From: a virus
IMG/VR virus record: IMGVR_UViG_3300042468_000890
Span: 1-30,500 of that record
Direction: 5' to 3' (one strand)
DNA: 30,500 bases
The notes below the pieces were generated by a model that was given only the letters and a program-made list of their open reading frames with translations, was not told the DNA's origin and did not search any database. Positions 1-7,250 of this stretch are shown here, piece after piece (position 1 is the stretch's first letter; each line of letters begins with the position of its first letter). The translations under genes and the position numbers were made by a program.

Positions 1-480
1 GAGATGCCAGACTATGCTAAAGATATAAAACTCAATCTAGACACTACAATTAAACGTAGTGTACTGGGAGAAACAGCAGAGTACGTAGCACTAGCAGCAG
101 CTTTTGCTACTGGTCATCATAAATTGTGGACTTGGATTCACAGTGAAATGACCGATGATCAGGAAGCTAATGCAGCTATTACAGCAGCTAGTTTAATGGC
201 TATGAATAATACTTGGTATCCATATGTAGAGATGACCAAAGATATACAACTAAAAAACTTACCTGCTCAACTACGTATGAATGCAATTAGTACGCATGCT
301 GGAACTACAAAAGAAAAATTTGAGGCGTATAGCCTAGCTGCAAGCATTGTAGGCAAATGTGAATTTTGTGTAAAGGCACACTACGATACACTTCGCAAGG
401 CGGGTTATAGTGTAGAGCAACTGCGTGATATTGGTAGAATTAGTGCAGTAGTAGTTGCTGTAAGTAAAATAATGGTTTAA
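1..480 (+). CDS. ahpD: AhpD-like alkyl hydroperoxidase, 5' end cut by the window edge
   Basis: This is an AhpD/carboxymuconolactone decarboxylase-fold protein. In bacteria AhpD is a thiol-disulfide protein that passes electrons to the peroxiredoxin AhpC and has weak peroxidase activity. Counting from the ATG at base 4, the active-site set is complete: E107, C119-x-x-C122 (CEFC) and H126, with the same spacing as in mycobacterial AhpD. Residues 2-12 (PDYAKDIKLNL) match the stretch that in that family starts about ten residues in, and bases 1-3 continue the open frame. The real start is therefore probably upstream of the window and the ATG at 4 is internal. The stop lies 2 nt before a tRNA gene. 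A peroxide-defence gene is unusual in a phage; it may protect replication from oxidative stress, which is inference. The family call is firm; whether phage or host AhpC is its partner is unknown. Confidence 0.85.
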   Translation, partial: EMPDYAKDIKLNLDTTIKRSVLGETAEYVALAAAFATGHHKLWTWIHSEMTDDQEANAAITAASLMAMNNTWYPYVEMTKDIQLKNLPAQLRMNAISTHAGTTKEKFEAYSLAASIVGKCEFCVKAHYDTLRKAGYSVEQLRDIGRISAVVVAVSKIMV

Positions 481-482
481 AC

Positions 483-557
483 ACTCGGTTAGCTCAGTGG
501 TAGAGCATCTCGTTTACACCGAGAGGGTCGGCAGTTCGAAACTGTCACCGAGTACCA
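483..557 (+). tRNA. tRNA-Val (anticodon UAC), CCA encoded
   Basis: A full cloverleaf can be folded. The acceptor is ACTCGGT (483-489) with ACCGAGT (547-553), followed by A and encoded CCA. The D stem is GCTC/GAGC, the anticodon stem TCTCG/CGAGA around the loop TTTACAC, and the T stem GGCAG/CTGTC around TTCGAAA. The anticodon is TAC, reading GUA/GUG valine codons. GTA is very common in the neighbouring genes, so the tRNA probably supports translation of this AT-rich genome. It lies between the ahpD stop and the next gene with 2 and 14 nt spacing, so it is presumably cut out of a polycistronic transcript. Confidence 0.95.
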
Positions 558-571
558 ACAAGAGTTAGATA

Positions 572-2059
572 ATGCAAAAACAGATTATAGATTTCTTTCC
601 ATACTTTGACCAAACCGGACAAGAATTACTACAACTTAGAATCAATATATTAAAAGATTATGTAGATAAATTTATTATTTGCGAATCTAATAAAACTCAC
701 AGCGGCATACCACTAGAGTATAAACTGGAAAAACGAATAGTAGAACTAGGACTACCTGCTGAAAAGATTGAAATTATAAAATTAGATATTCCGCAAGACG
801 ATAAACTACCAGTAGAATTAATTGATGTATTTAATTGTTATGAAAATAACAAAAATCATCAGTCAATTAGAGCAAGAACCAGAGAGCGATTACAGAAAGA
901 TAGCTTATTACAAGTAGTAAATAACTATGATGACAATACGCTGTTCTTGATAAGCGATAGTGATGAAATTATTAACCCACTATACCTAGACTGGCTAAGT
1001 AGCTCAGTTATAAGTAATCCAGGATTTATTATAAAAGTACCACTAGTACATCTAGAAGGCAGAGCCAATCTGCGTGTTTACAAAGCAGATGGGTCTTTTA
1101 AGCGTTGGGATGGTGGCATGTTTATGTGTACAAAAGCACACCTAGCCAAAGCTACTCCTACTCAAATAAGATCAAATGTTGACAATCCATTTACTATTAG
1201 CTATCTACAACAAGATGGTGTTAAAGTAGAAGATATGGGCTGGCATTTTAGTTGGATGGGCGGAGTAGAAAAGCGAAACATTAAACGTAAATCTTTTACA
1301 CATTATAACGATAGTTTTACCTTTATTAAAGGTAACAGCTATAATGGTAATGAAATGGTAAAGCTTCACAATGAAGAACCTAGCATAGGCACTATATCTC
1401 CTAGTGGAGAAGTAGACACTGTGTTAAAGGAGTATAAACTTGATCTATTGCCTAAAGAAATATTTTTGTTTAGCAATATTAAAGACTATCTATTACCAGA
1501 AGAAAATAGTAAACATGCTATTCTAGAACGCGAATATATTAACGCATGTAATACTAAAGGCGATATTAACGAACACCTGCCAGTGCTAAAAGAGTTAGCT
1601 AAAAATTGTTCAACCATTATTGAAATGGGTACTCGTTTTGGCGATAGTACTAGAGCGTTTTTAACTACTAGTGCTAAATTTACTGCTTATGACCTAGAGC
1701 TAGACGCTGCTGTTAACGAGCTGTTTGAAATAGCCAAAGAACTTGGAAAAAATGTTAACTATATTAAAGCAGATGTATTACGTCTAGATATTGAGGAAAC
1801 CGATCTATTATTTATAGATACATGGCACTCATATAGTCAGTTAAAACAAGAATTAAAATTACACGGCAATAAAGCTAAAAAATATCTTGCATTTCATGAT
1901 ACTCAAACCTATGGTACTATAGATGAGGCAAGTGATACTAAACTAGGATTATTACCTGCAATAATTGAATTTATAATAGAAAATCCACACTGGAAATTTT
2001 TACTGCACAGAACAAATAACAACGGCTTAACTATACTAGAAAGAACTAATAATGTCTAG
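572..2059 (+). CDS. GT17-like glycosyltransferase fused to a class I methyltransferase
   Basis: This 495-residue protein has two domains. Residues 1-260 resemble glycosyltransferase family 17 (beta-1,4-GlcNAc transferase type): an N-terminal DFFPYF segment, CESNKTHSG at 37-45, the metal-binding-like DSDEI at 129-133, and GWHFSWMGG at 223-231. Residues about 335-490 resemble an SAM-dependent methyltransferase of the Methyltransf_24 type: glycine-containing motif I EMGTRFGDST at 351-360, an acidic residue at 374, IDTWHS at 415-420 and FHDT at 441-444. A plausible role is transfer of a sugar and O-methylation of it or its acceptor; donor and acceptor are unknown. The ATG follows the tRNA by 14 nt with only a weak ribosome site. 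The gene overlaps the next glycosyltransferase by 8 nt, so the two are probably translationally coupled. Confidence 0.8.
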   Translation: MQKQIIDFFPYFDQTGQELLQLRINILKDYVDKFIICESNKTHSGIPLEYKLEKRIVELGLPAEKIEIIKLDIPQDDKLPVELIDVFNCYENNKNHQSIRARTRERLQKDSLLQVVNNYDDNTLFLISDSDEIINPLYLDWLSSSVISNPGFIIKVPLVHLEGRANLRVYKADGSFKRWDGGMFMCTKAHLAKATPTQIRSNVDNPFTISYLQQDGVKVEDMGWHFSWMGGVEKRNIKRKSFTHYNDSFTFIKGNSYNGNEMVKLHNEEPSIGTISPSGEVDTVLKEYKLDLLPKEIFLFSNIKDYLLPEENSKHAILEREYINACNTKGDINEHLPVLKELAKNCSTIIEMGTRFGDSTRAFLTTSAKFTAYDLELDAAVNELFEIAKELGKNVNYIKADVLRLDIEETDLLFIDTWHSYSQLKQELKLHGNKAKKYLAFHDTQTYGTIDEASDTKLGLLPAIIEFIIENPHWKFLLHRTNNNGLTILERTNNV

Positions 2060-2824
2060 TATACCAGTAATTGGTACAGCCATTGTCAATGGGGTGCATT
2101 GGTTGATGCGTCTACTGGACAGCATAGACTATCCAGTAGATAACTTTGTTATATTTAATAACAACGGCAGAGATCAAATAACAAAAGAGTTAGATAATCT
2201 TTGCAGAGATCATAAGTACATAAAGTCTATAAAAGTTTGTCATATGCCAACAAATATAGGTTGTGCAGGAGCTTGGAATTTAATTATTAAAAGTTACTTT
2301 ATGCAACCATATTGGATAATCACCAACCACGATGTAGCTTTTACCAGCGGATTTTTAGAGGATATGTATAACAAAGCCCAAGAACCAAATATTGGTATGG
2401 TACATGGTTCTCCAGGTGAGTTCGGCATAGGTACTTGGGACATATTCTTAATAAAAGATTGGGTAGTTCAAAAGTACGGCTTATTCGATGAAAACTTATA
2501 TCCTGCCTATTGCGAAGATTGGGATTATCTACTTCGTTTTGTACATGATCCTATTGCTATAGCTTATCTAAATAAGCCATACTACCATGGCGATACTTTT
2601 GAGTATGCTATAAGCGGTAGTCAAACCTGGCGAGAAGATATGAGCCTAAAAGATAAAATTGATCTTGCTAGACATATAAATGAAAGTTGGTATATAGGTG
2701 CAAAATGGGGCGAGCAATGGGTTGAATTTAACCCTAGCAAATATCCATTCAACAATGAACAAAAAGACTTGGGTTACACAAAGTATAACCTAGACTTTGT
2801 ACGCTATAAGTATACAGGATTTTA

Positions 2825-2825
<1 letters not shown>
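2052..2825 (+). CDS. GT2-like (GT-A fold) glycosyltransferase
   Basis: A 257-residue protein with features of family 2 glycosyltransferases of the rhamnosyltransferase-like group: an N-terminal nucleotide-binding strand (IPVIGTAIVNG), NIGCAGAWN at 68-76, a DxD-like NHDV at 92-95 in the metal-binding position, and CEDWDY near 154-159, where the family carries the ED catalytic-base motif. No membrane segment is seen, so it is probably cytoplasmic. It overlaps the GT17-methyltransferase gene by 8 nt and likely works on the same glycan. Its UAG stop shares its last base (2825) with the first base of the following tRNA, so translation termination and tRNA processing compete for the same RNA. Substrate unknown; the family call is good. 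Confidence 0.75.
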
Positions 2826-2903
<78 letters not shown>

Positions 2904-2909
2904 AAAAAC

Positions 2910-2936
2910 AAAACCCAGCTTAGGCTGGGTTTTTTG
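2910..2936 (+). terminator. Intrinsic terminator after the tRNA-Ile2 gene
   Basis: The stem CCCAGC (2914-2919) / GCTGGG (2924-2929) has a 4-nt loop, is flanked by A residues upstream and followed by six T residues. It closes the glycosyltransferase-tRNA unit, and a new promoter starts 17 nt downstream. Confidence 0.9.
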
Positions 2937-2952
2937 TTGTAAAAAAATTATA

Positions 2953-2981
2953 TTGATTTGTTGGTTGTAGTTTGCTATAAT
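2953..2981 (+). promoter_or_regulatory. Sigma70-like promoter with extended -10 (P1)
   Basis: TTGATT (2953-2958), a 17-bp spacer, and TATAAT (2976-2981) preceded by TGC, an extended -10. The predicted start near 2988 gives a leader of about 20 nt containing the ribosome site of the gene at 3009. It sits just after the terminator at 2910-2936. Confidence 0.88.
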
Positions 2982-3008
2982 ATTTATTCGATATTCAAGG
3001 AAAGGACT

Positions 3009-3218
3009 ATGGAGTACGATAAAAAATATGTTGTTGCTTTTCAACATCCTCAAGATGAAAACATTGAACTAGAAATTGTTTGGGGTGTAAACCCACTAGA
3101 TGCAATGCTAACTTTTCTAGACTATGACCATGTTCCGGATGGTATTGATAGTGCAGTTGACCTACAAGATTGGTTGTGGGATACAGAGGAATCATTAATT
3201 AATTGTATTGAGGTGTAA
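3009..3218 (+). CDS. Small acidic protein of unknown function
   Basis: A 69-residue protein starting MEYDKKYVVAF. The open frame reaches back to 2958, but that would put the start inside promoter P1. The ATG at 3009 has a strong purine-rich ribosome site (AAGGAAAGGA, 2998-3007) and lies about 20 nt after the predicted transcription start, so I chose it. The product is acidic, has no membrane segment and looks like a small alpha/beta domain (strand KKYVVAFQH, strand LEIVWGV, then helices). No family recognised. It is the first gene of an operon, and its stop abuts the next ATG directly. Confidence 0.75.
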   Translation: MEYDKKYVVAFQHPQDENIELEIVWGVNPLDAMLTFLDYDHVPDGIDSAVDLQDWLWDTEESLINCIEV

Positions 3219-3626
3219 ATGGCAAAAGGTAAAACTAGTAGTAAAAGTGACCAAAACTACTGGTCAAGATACAAAAGTAATAAAGTCTGGGAAGTTAATC
3301 GCAAGCGTAAACTAGCACGACATATTAAAAAACATCCTAACGATAAAGTAGCTGAGCGCGCAACTCAAAATATTAAGTATCGTCGTAAAACACCTAAAGA
3401 TCCACAGTGGACTCCAGGCAATATTCATATTGCTAAGTTGTTCAAAGATTTTGCAGGATTTGTTAATCGTGATATGTTCAATAGCAATCATAAGCTTCAG
3501 CTAGAAGCATTATCCGGCTACAATAAACCCAAAACTGGTACTAAAACTAATCAAACTAGCAAAGTAGATTTTTCAATTGGTGCGCGAGCGCACGATAGGT
3601 ACGGTCGCCCAGTATGGATGCACTAA
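3219..3626 (+). CDS. Basic protein of unknown function
   Basis: A 135-residue, strongly Lys/Arg-rich protein. Its N-terminal half is rich in basic runs (VNRKRKLARHIKKHP at about 26-40, YRRK further on), suggesting contact with nucleic acid; this is inference from charge only. The C-terminal part carries a charged stretch ending GRPVWMH. Its ATG follows the previous stop with no gap, and it overlaps the next gene by 13 nt, so the three small genes from 3009 form one unit under P1. No family recognised. Confidence 0.7.
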   Translation: MAKGKTSSKSDQNYWSRYKSNKVWEVNRKRKLARHIKKHPNDKVAERATQNIKYRRKTPKDPQWTPGNIHIAKLFKDFAGFVNRDMFNSNHKLQLEALSGYNKPKTGTKTNQTSKVDFSIGARAHDRYGRPVWMH

Positions 3627-3874
3627 CAGTATACCTAGTATTTGCAATAACTACAGGTATATGTTGTTGGTTATTCTTTTATGTACCCATAGTCAGTGAA
3701 GCTAAAAGATTGGGCATAAACAATACTTTTACACGCAGCCCTGTTATTAGCAGTGTAACATACATATGTATATCTATTCTAGTAGCTCCTAGTCTATTTA
3801 TACCTATATTTAGCGAAGAGAAAGGCAAGCTATTTCGAGAAGCATTACGCTCCGAAGTACTAAAACAAGACTAA
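3614..3874 (+). CDS. Small membrane protein, two predicted TM helices
   Basis: An 86-residue protein with two hydrophobic segments, about residues 5-28 and 45-66, separated by a short polar loop (SEAKRLGINNTFTRSP), and a charged C-terminal tail (EEKGKLFREALRSEVLKQD). It is likely an inner-membrane protein. Two adjacent Cys lie in the first helix. It is the last gene of the P1 unit; promoter P2 follows 10 nt after the stop. Function unknown: it is too far from a recognisable lysis set to call a holin. Confidence 0.65.
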   Translation: MDALTVYLVFAITTGICCWLFFYVPIVSEAKRLGINNTFTRSPVISSVTYICISILVAPSLFIPIFSEEKGKLFREALRSEVLKQD

Positions 3875-3884
3875 AATTTTTTAT

Positions 3885-3913
3885 TTGATTTTAGTAGTTA
3901 TATACTGTATAAT
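3885..3913 (+). promoter_or_regulatory. Sigma70-like promoter (P2)
   Basis: TTGATT (3885-3890), a 17-bp spacer and TATAAT (3908-3913) followed by ATTATTT. The -35 hexamer is identical to that of P1. The predicted start near 3920 gives a leader of about 24 nt with GAAAGG (3932-3937) as ribosome site before the ATG at 3944. Confidence 0.88.
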
Positions 3914-3943
3914 ATTATTTCTATTGACGATGAAAGGCTACAT

Positions 3944-4216
3944 ATGAAACTACTTGAATTTACTTACACTAAACAAGCTGGTGATGTTAGTAAACGAGCA
4001 GTTATTGAACTTGTAACCCCAACAACCTTTGTTGAGGGTTGGGACGTAACTAGTCTCGATAATAACGAATTTGCTAAGTTTGCTCAGTCAATGGGTGAAT
4101 TACGTCGCCGTCAGCACGAGGAAACAATGCAACTATTACAGGAATTTGATCTCAAACATAATTACAGGCGATTTAAGCCTGAAGGTATGAGCGATGTTCA
4201 AGTAGAGTATGTCTAA
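3944..4216 (+). CDS. Unknown protein, possible WYL-like fold
   Basis: A 90-residue protein. The N-terminal pattern (LEFTYTKQAGDVSKRAVIE, then VEGWDV) followed by a helix and RRFKPEGM is loosely like the core of WYL domains, which bind ligands or nucleic acids and regulate transcription. The match is weak and the Trp-Tyr-Leu signature itself is absent, so this is only a hint. It is the first gene after promoter P2, with GAAAGG as ribosome site, and overlaps the next gene by 8 nt. Confidence 0.7.
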   Translation: MKLLEFTYTKQAGDVSKRAVIELVTPTTFVEGWDVTSLDNNEFAKFAQSMGELRRRQHEETMQLLQEFDLKHNYRRFKPEGMSDVQVEYV

Positions 4217-4457
4217 ATTTAGAATATGGGACAGTATTCAAATACATGAAACAGTAAAATATGGTATAGAACTCCGTACTAAACTAGAGCAACTGTGTGT
4301 TGAAAACAACAAAACTTTAGATGAGTTGCCAGATAGTTTAGTTCCTAGCGGCCTACTTTATATGTTAGTTGCTAGTAACGAAGCAATGTATCATAAATTA
4401 TTAGAACGCGATTTAATAGAAACACTTAATCCAAAACAAAACCCAAATATACACTAA
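4209..4457 (+). CDS. Unknown small helical protein
   Basis: An 82-residue soluble protein with mostly helical, mixed-charge composition (LRTKLEQLCVENNKTLDELP, then LLYMLVASNEAMYHKLLERD). It has no membrane segment, repeat or motif that I recognise. It overlaps the previous gene by 8 nt and is followed 15 nt later by an HTH-like gene, so it belongs to the P2 operon. Confidence 0.65.
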   Translation: MSKFRIWDSIQIHETVKYGIELRTKLEQLCVENNKTLDELPDSLVPSGLLYMLVASNEAMYHKLLERDLIETLNPKQNPNIH

Positions 4458-4472
4458 AGGAATAGAATTATT

Positions 4473-4847
4473 ATGGCAACGCAAAGCGCATGGACAGATG
4501 AACTCAAAGCTAAAGTTATTGAAATGTATGAGCAGGCAGGCCCAACCCCTGAAAGCTCAACTGAAATCATCAAGGACATTGCAGAAGAAATTGAAATGTC
4601 ACCAAACGGCGTACGTATGGTGTTAGTACAAGCTGGAGTATATGTTAAGAAAGACTCTAGTGCAGGTTCAACTAAGACAACTAAGACTGCTTCAGGTGAA
4701 GGCAGTAAGCGAGTAAGTAAAGAGGATTCGATTGCAGCACTTAAAGCAGCCATTGAAGCTAAGGGCGGCCCTATCGACGACGACATTCTTGGTAAACTTA
4801 CCGGCAAAGCCGCAGTTTATTTTGCCAGTGTTTTAAAAGCAGCTTAA
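4473..4847 (+). CDS. HTH-like DNA-binding protein, single module
   Basis: A 124-residue protein. Residues about 6-58 form one HTH/SANT-like module: WTD at the start, a helix, KDIAEEI, then a recognition-helix-like SPNGVRMVLVQAG. A Ser/Thr/Lys/Gly-rich linker (about 60-82) leads to a C-terminal helical domain ending in FASVLKAA. The module matches those repeated four times in the protein at 9363-10112, so the two look like paralogues. The ribosome site is AAAGGAATAG, 16-7 nt before the ATG. Codons lean to GCA/GCT, GTT and CTT more than in the neighbours, suggesting higher expression. A hairpin terminator follows immediately. Probably a nucleoid-like or regulatory DNA-binding protein; exact role unknown. 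Confidence 0.75.
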   Translation: MATQSAWTDELKAKVIEMYEQAGPTPESSTEIIKDIAEEIEMSPNGVRMVLVQAGVYVKKDSSAGSTKTTKTASGEGSKRVSKEDSIAALKAAIEAKGGPIDDDILGKLTGKAAVYFASVLKAA

Positions 4848-4851
4848 TTGT

Positions 4852-4875
4852 GGCGGCCTAGTGCCGCCTTTTACT
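4852..4875 (+). terminator. Intrinsic terminator joined to the next ribosome site
   Basis: GGCGGC (4852-4857), loop CTAGT, GCCGCC (4863-4868), then TTTTACTT. The next gene's GGAG ribosome site starts 4 nt later and no promoter lies between, so some read-through is needed. Confidence 0.85.
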
Positions 4876-4888
4876 TCTGGAGAATCTA

Positions 4889-5515
4889 GTGGCTAGAGTA
4901 CGTAAAAGAACTGAGCTTGAAGAAGAAAAAATGACTGATAGCAATCTTAGTCGCGTAATCAGATTGCTAGAACCTGAAGAAGGTAAAAAACCAATTACTA
5001 AAAAAGATGCCTGTCAAATGCTTGGCATGACGTATAACACTACTAGACTTGCTACTATTATTGAGCAGTTTAAGGAACGTCAACGTAGAACTGCTGAACA
5101 ACGTGCTAAATTACGTGGCAAAGCTGTTACCAAAGACGAAAAGATATTTATTATACAAGAATATCTTAGTGGTGGCACTATTGATAGTATTACTAAGAGT
5201 ACATATCGCGGCGTAACTATTGTAAAACAAGTGCTAGAAGAGTATAGTGTACCATTACGTGTACCTGGTCAAACCTACTTTAATCCACAGCTTATACCAG
5301 ATGGTGCTACTCGTGATAAGTTTGAAGTTGGAGAGGTTGTGTGGAGTGCTAGATATTTATCACTTGCAAAAATTTACAGTGAAAAATTATCGGAGAAACA
5401 CGGGTGGATATATCATATGTGGCTAATGGACGAAAAGCAAAAACAATATTGTTGGCAGCCTGCTTACGAATTAGCCAGTTTGCAACAAATTCGAGAACTT
5501 GGAGTACAGGTATGA
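4889..5515 (+). CDS. HTH-like protein of unknown function, GTG start
   Basis: A 208-residue protein. The GTG at 4889 is supported by GGAG six bases upstream. The N-terminal half is basic and helical. Two stretches look like HTH units: residues about 20-60 (ITKKDACQMLGMTYNTTRLATIIEQF) and 80-120 (VTKDEKIFIIQEYLSGGTIDSI, then GVTIVKQVLEEY). The C-terminal part (about 135-208) contains KFEVGEVVWSARY and a Trp/Tyr-rich strand region, perhaps a small beta domain. A DNA-binding or regulatory role is likely, but no family is recognised. It depends on read-through of the terminator at 4852-4875 and overlaps the next gene by 4 nt (ATGA). Confidence 0.75.
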   Translation: MARVRKRTELEEEKMTDSNLSRVIRLLEPEEGKKPITKKDACQMLGMTYNTTRLATIIEQFKERQRRTAEQRAKLRGKAVTKDEKIFIIQEYLSGGTIDSITKSTYRGVTIVKQVLEEYSVPLRVPGQTYFNPQLIPDGATRDKFEVGEVVWSARYLSLAKIYSEKLSEKHGWIYHMWLMDEKQKQYCWQPAYELASLQQIRELGVQV

Positions 5516-5685
5516 GTAACACGTTTAAAGAAGGTGCAATTGGTGTAATAATTTTTGTAGTGGCTTTTGTACTAATAATTGGAGCACCTATGGCAGGCAG
5601 CTATGCACAAAAGCAAAGCTGTATTGAACTGGGTATGAAGGAGCGATATAGTGCCACTGATATTATGTTAATATGTGGTAAGTAG
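5512..5685 (+). CDS. Small single-TM protein
   Basis: A 57-residue protein starting MSNTFKEG at the ATGA overlap with the upstream stop; a longer reading from 5404 would run deep inside the upstream gene and is unlikely. Residues about 9-30 form one hydrophobic helix (GVIIFVVAFVLIIG). The C-terminal part has two Cys (CIELGM, MLICGK) that could form a disulfide if outside the inner membrane. Function unknown. It ends 3 nt before the next ATG. Confidence 0.6.
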   Translation: MSNTFKEGAIGVIIFVVAFVLIIGAPMAGSYAQKQSCIELGMKERYSATDIMLICGK

Positions 5686-5688
5686 TAT

Positions 5689-6678
5689 ATGTACAATAAT
5701 TTTGTTAAATTCGTACTAGAAAGTGGTGGTAGTATACAGCCATTATTTCTAGATTTTAAACTTACAAATGGTACTGGAATATTTAATCCATCGGTTTACT
5801 ATGACGTTGCAACTGATAAATTATTAGTAAATATTAGACACTGCCAATACACGCTTTATCATGCAGAAAAGTGTGTATTTGATTCACAGTGGGGCCCTCT
5901 ATCTTATCTAAACCCAGAAAATGATATGACCCTTACGACAACTAATTATTTATGCGAATTAAATAAAGATAATCTTAGTATTCAAAAAGTATCAAAAATT
6001 GACACAAGTAAACTAGATGTTAAACCTATTTGGGAATTTGTAGGTTTAGAAGATGTTAGAGTAGTTAGATGGGATAATATATTGTATGCTACCGGAGTTC
6101 GTAGAGACACTACTCCACATGGACAAGGTAGAATGGAGTTATCTGGTATAGAACTTAATGCAGACAGTGCAAAAGAGTTTTCTAGATATAGAATAAAATC
6201 TACTGGCGATGATAATAGCTATTGTGAAAAAAATTGGATGCCAATAGAGCATATGCCGTTTCACTACATGAAATGGTGTAATCCTTCAGAAATTGTAAAA
6301 GTAGATACTGAAAATAACACAACACAAACAGTTCATCTTGGAACTCATAGAGACTTTTATAAAGACTTTAGAGGCGGATCACAAGTAATTAGGCTAAATG
6401 ATAACTTTAGTTTTGCTTGCGTACACACAGTCAATTTATTTAAGTCAGAAATTGGCGCTAAAAATGCCATTTATAGACATTGTTTGATCTTTTGGGATAA
6501 TGACTGGAATGTTCATAAATGGACTCCGGAGTTTAGTTTTTTAAACGGTGATATAGAATTTTGTACTGGAATGACTAAATTTAGGGATAATTTCATATTA
6601 ACATTTGGATTTCAAGACAATTGTTCTTTTGTACTTAGTGTACCTTGCCATGTAATGGAGCAAATATGTCTGACGTAG
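5689..6678 (+). CDS. Beta-propeller protein, GH130/GH43-like glycosidase or phosphorylase relative
   Basis: A 329-residue protein with the blade pattern of five-bladed propellers of the GH130 (beta-mannoside phosphorylase) and related families: NPSVYYD near 34-40, LEDVRVVRWDN in the middle, where the family has its EDPR-like catalytic segment, EKNWMPIEH, and a C-terminal blade with FCTGMTKFRDNFILTFGFQDN resembling the family's closing SYG.aD motif. The ED of LEDVR is present, but the usual Pro is replaced by Val. Enzyme activity is therefore possible but not certain, and a sugar-binding role is the alternative. It overlaps the following TPR-like gene by 13 nt, and both probably act on the same glycan. 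Other glycan genes lie at 572-2825. Confidence 0.6.
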   Translation: MYNNFVKFVLESGGSIQPLFLDFKLTNGTGIFNPSVYYDVATDKLLVNIRHCQYTLYHAEKCVFDSQWGPLSYLNPENDMTLTTTNYLCELNKDNLSIQKVSKIDTSKLDVKPIWEFVGLEDVRVVRWDNILYATGVRRDTTPHGQGRMELSGIELNADSAKEFSRYRIKSTGDDNSYCEKNWMPIEHMPFHYMKWCNPSEIVKVDTENNTTQTVHLGTHRDFYKDFRGGSQVIRLNDNFSFACVHTVNLFKSEIGAKNAIYRHCLIFWDNDWNVHKWTPEFSFLNGDIEFCTGMTKFRDNFILTFGFQDNCSFVLSVPCHVMEQICLT

Positions 6679-7250
6679 AAGATTTAGATACCTTATTTCG
6701 TATTTATGCATCAGATACTGAAAATGCAAATAATAATCGTATCATCGCAGACTATTATTATACAGCAGGACAATTTGCTGGTGCATTATCATTTTATCTA
6801 AGAGCTGCTGAACGTACCGATAATCAAGATTTACAATATTACAGTTTGATAAAAGCTGGTAGATGTTTGGAAATACCTGGAAATAGACGACATACAGTAC
6901 GTACATTATTTAGTCATGCAATTAACGTATTTCCTAATAGGCCAGAAGCATACTATTTTATGAGTAGAAATCATGAGTGGAGTCAAGAGTGGATTCCAAG
7001 CTATACATATGCTAATTTAGGCCTAATATTAAGCAGTGGTGATAAAGATCACAGATATATAAATCTAGTAGAATATCCAGGAAAACATGGTTTAATTTTT
7101 CAAAAAGCTATATCTGGTTGGTGGTGGGGTAAATGTAGTGAATCACGAAATTTACACAAACAACTAATTAGTGAATATTTTAATGTTTTAGATCAAAACT
7201 ATTTAACGGCTATAGGTAATAACTTAAATATTATCTATAGGAGGCGTTAA
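6666..7250 (+). CDS. TPR-like helical repeat protein
   Basis: A 194-residue protein. The frame can be read from 6645, but the ATG at 6666 has a well-placed GGAG (6657-6660, 5-nt spacer) and gives MSDVEDLD, so I chose it. Residues about 18-115 look like two to three tetratricopeptide repeats (ADYYYTAGQFAGALSFYLRA; YYSLIKAGRCLE; PEAYYFMSRNHEWSQEW). In phages such repeats often accompany glycosyltransferases, as I recall, and here the partner is the propeller protein encoded just upstream with a 13-nt overlap. Likely a protein-protein scaffold. The C-terminal part contains GWWWGKC and is unassigned. Confidence 0.65.
   Translation: MSDVEDLDTLFRIYASDTENANNNRIIADYYYTAGQFAGALSFYLRAAERTDNQDLQYYSLIKAGRCLEIPGNRRHTVRTLFSHAINVFPNRPEAYYFMSRNHEWSQEWIPSYTYANLGLILSSGDKDHRYINLVEYPGKHGLIFQKAISGWWWGKCSESRNLHKQLISEYFNVLDQNYLTAIGNNLNIIYRRR

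Noticed and set aside
2958-3008. Upstream extension of the gene at 3009
   Set aside because: It would start inside promoter P1 before the transcription start; ATG 3009 has a strong ribosome site.
5404-5511. Longer N-terminus for the 57-aa membrane protein
   Set aside because: It overlaps the upstream gene by over 100 nt, while an ATGA overlap start is typical here.
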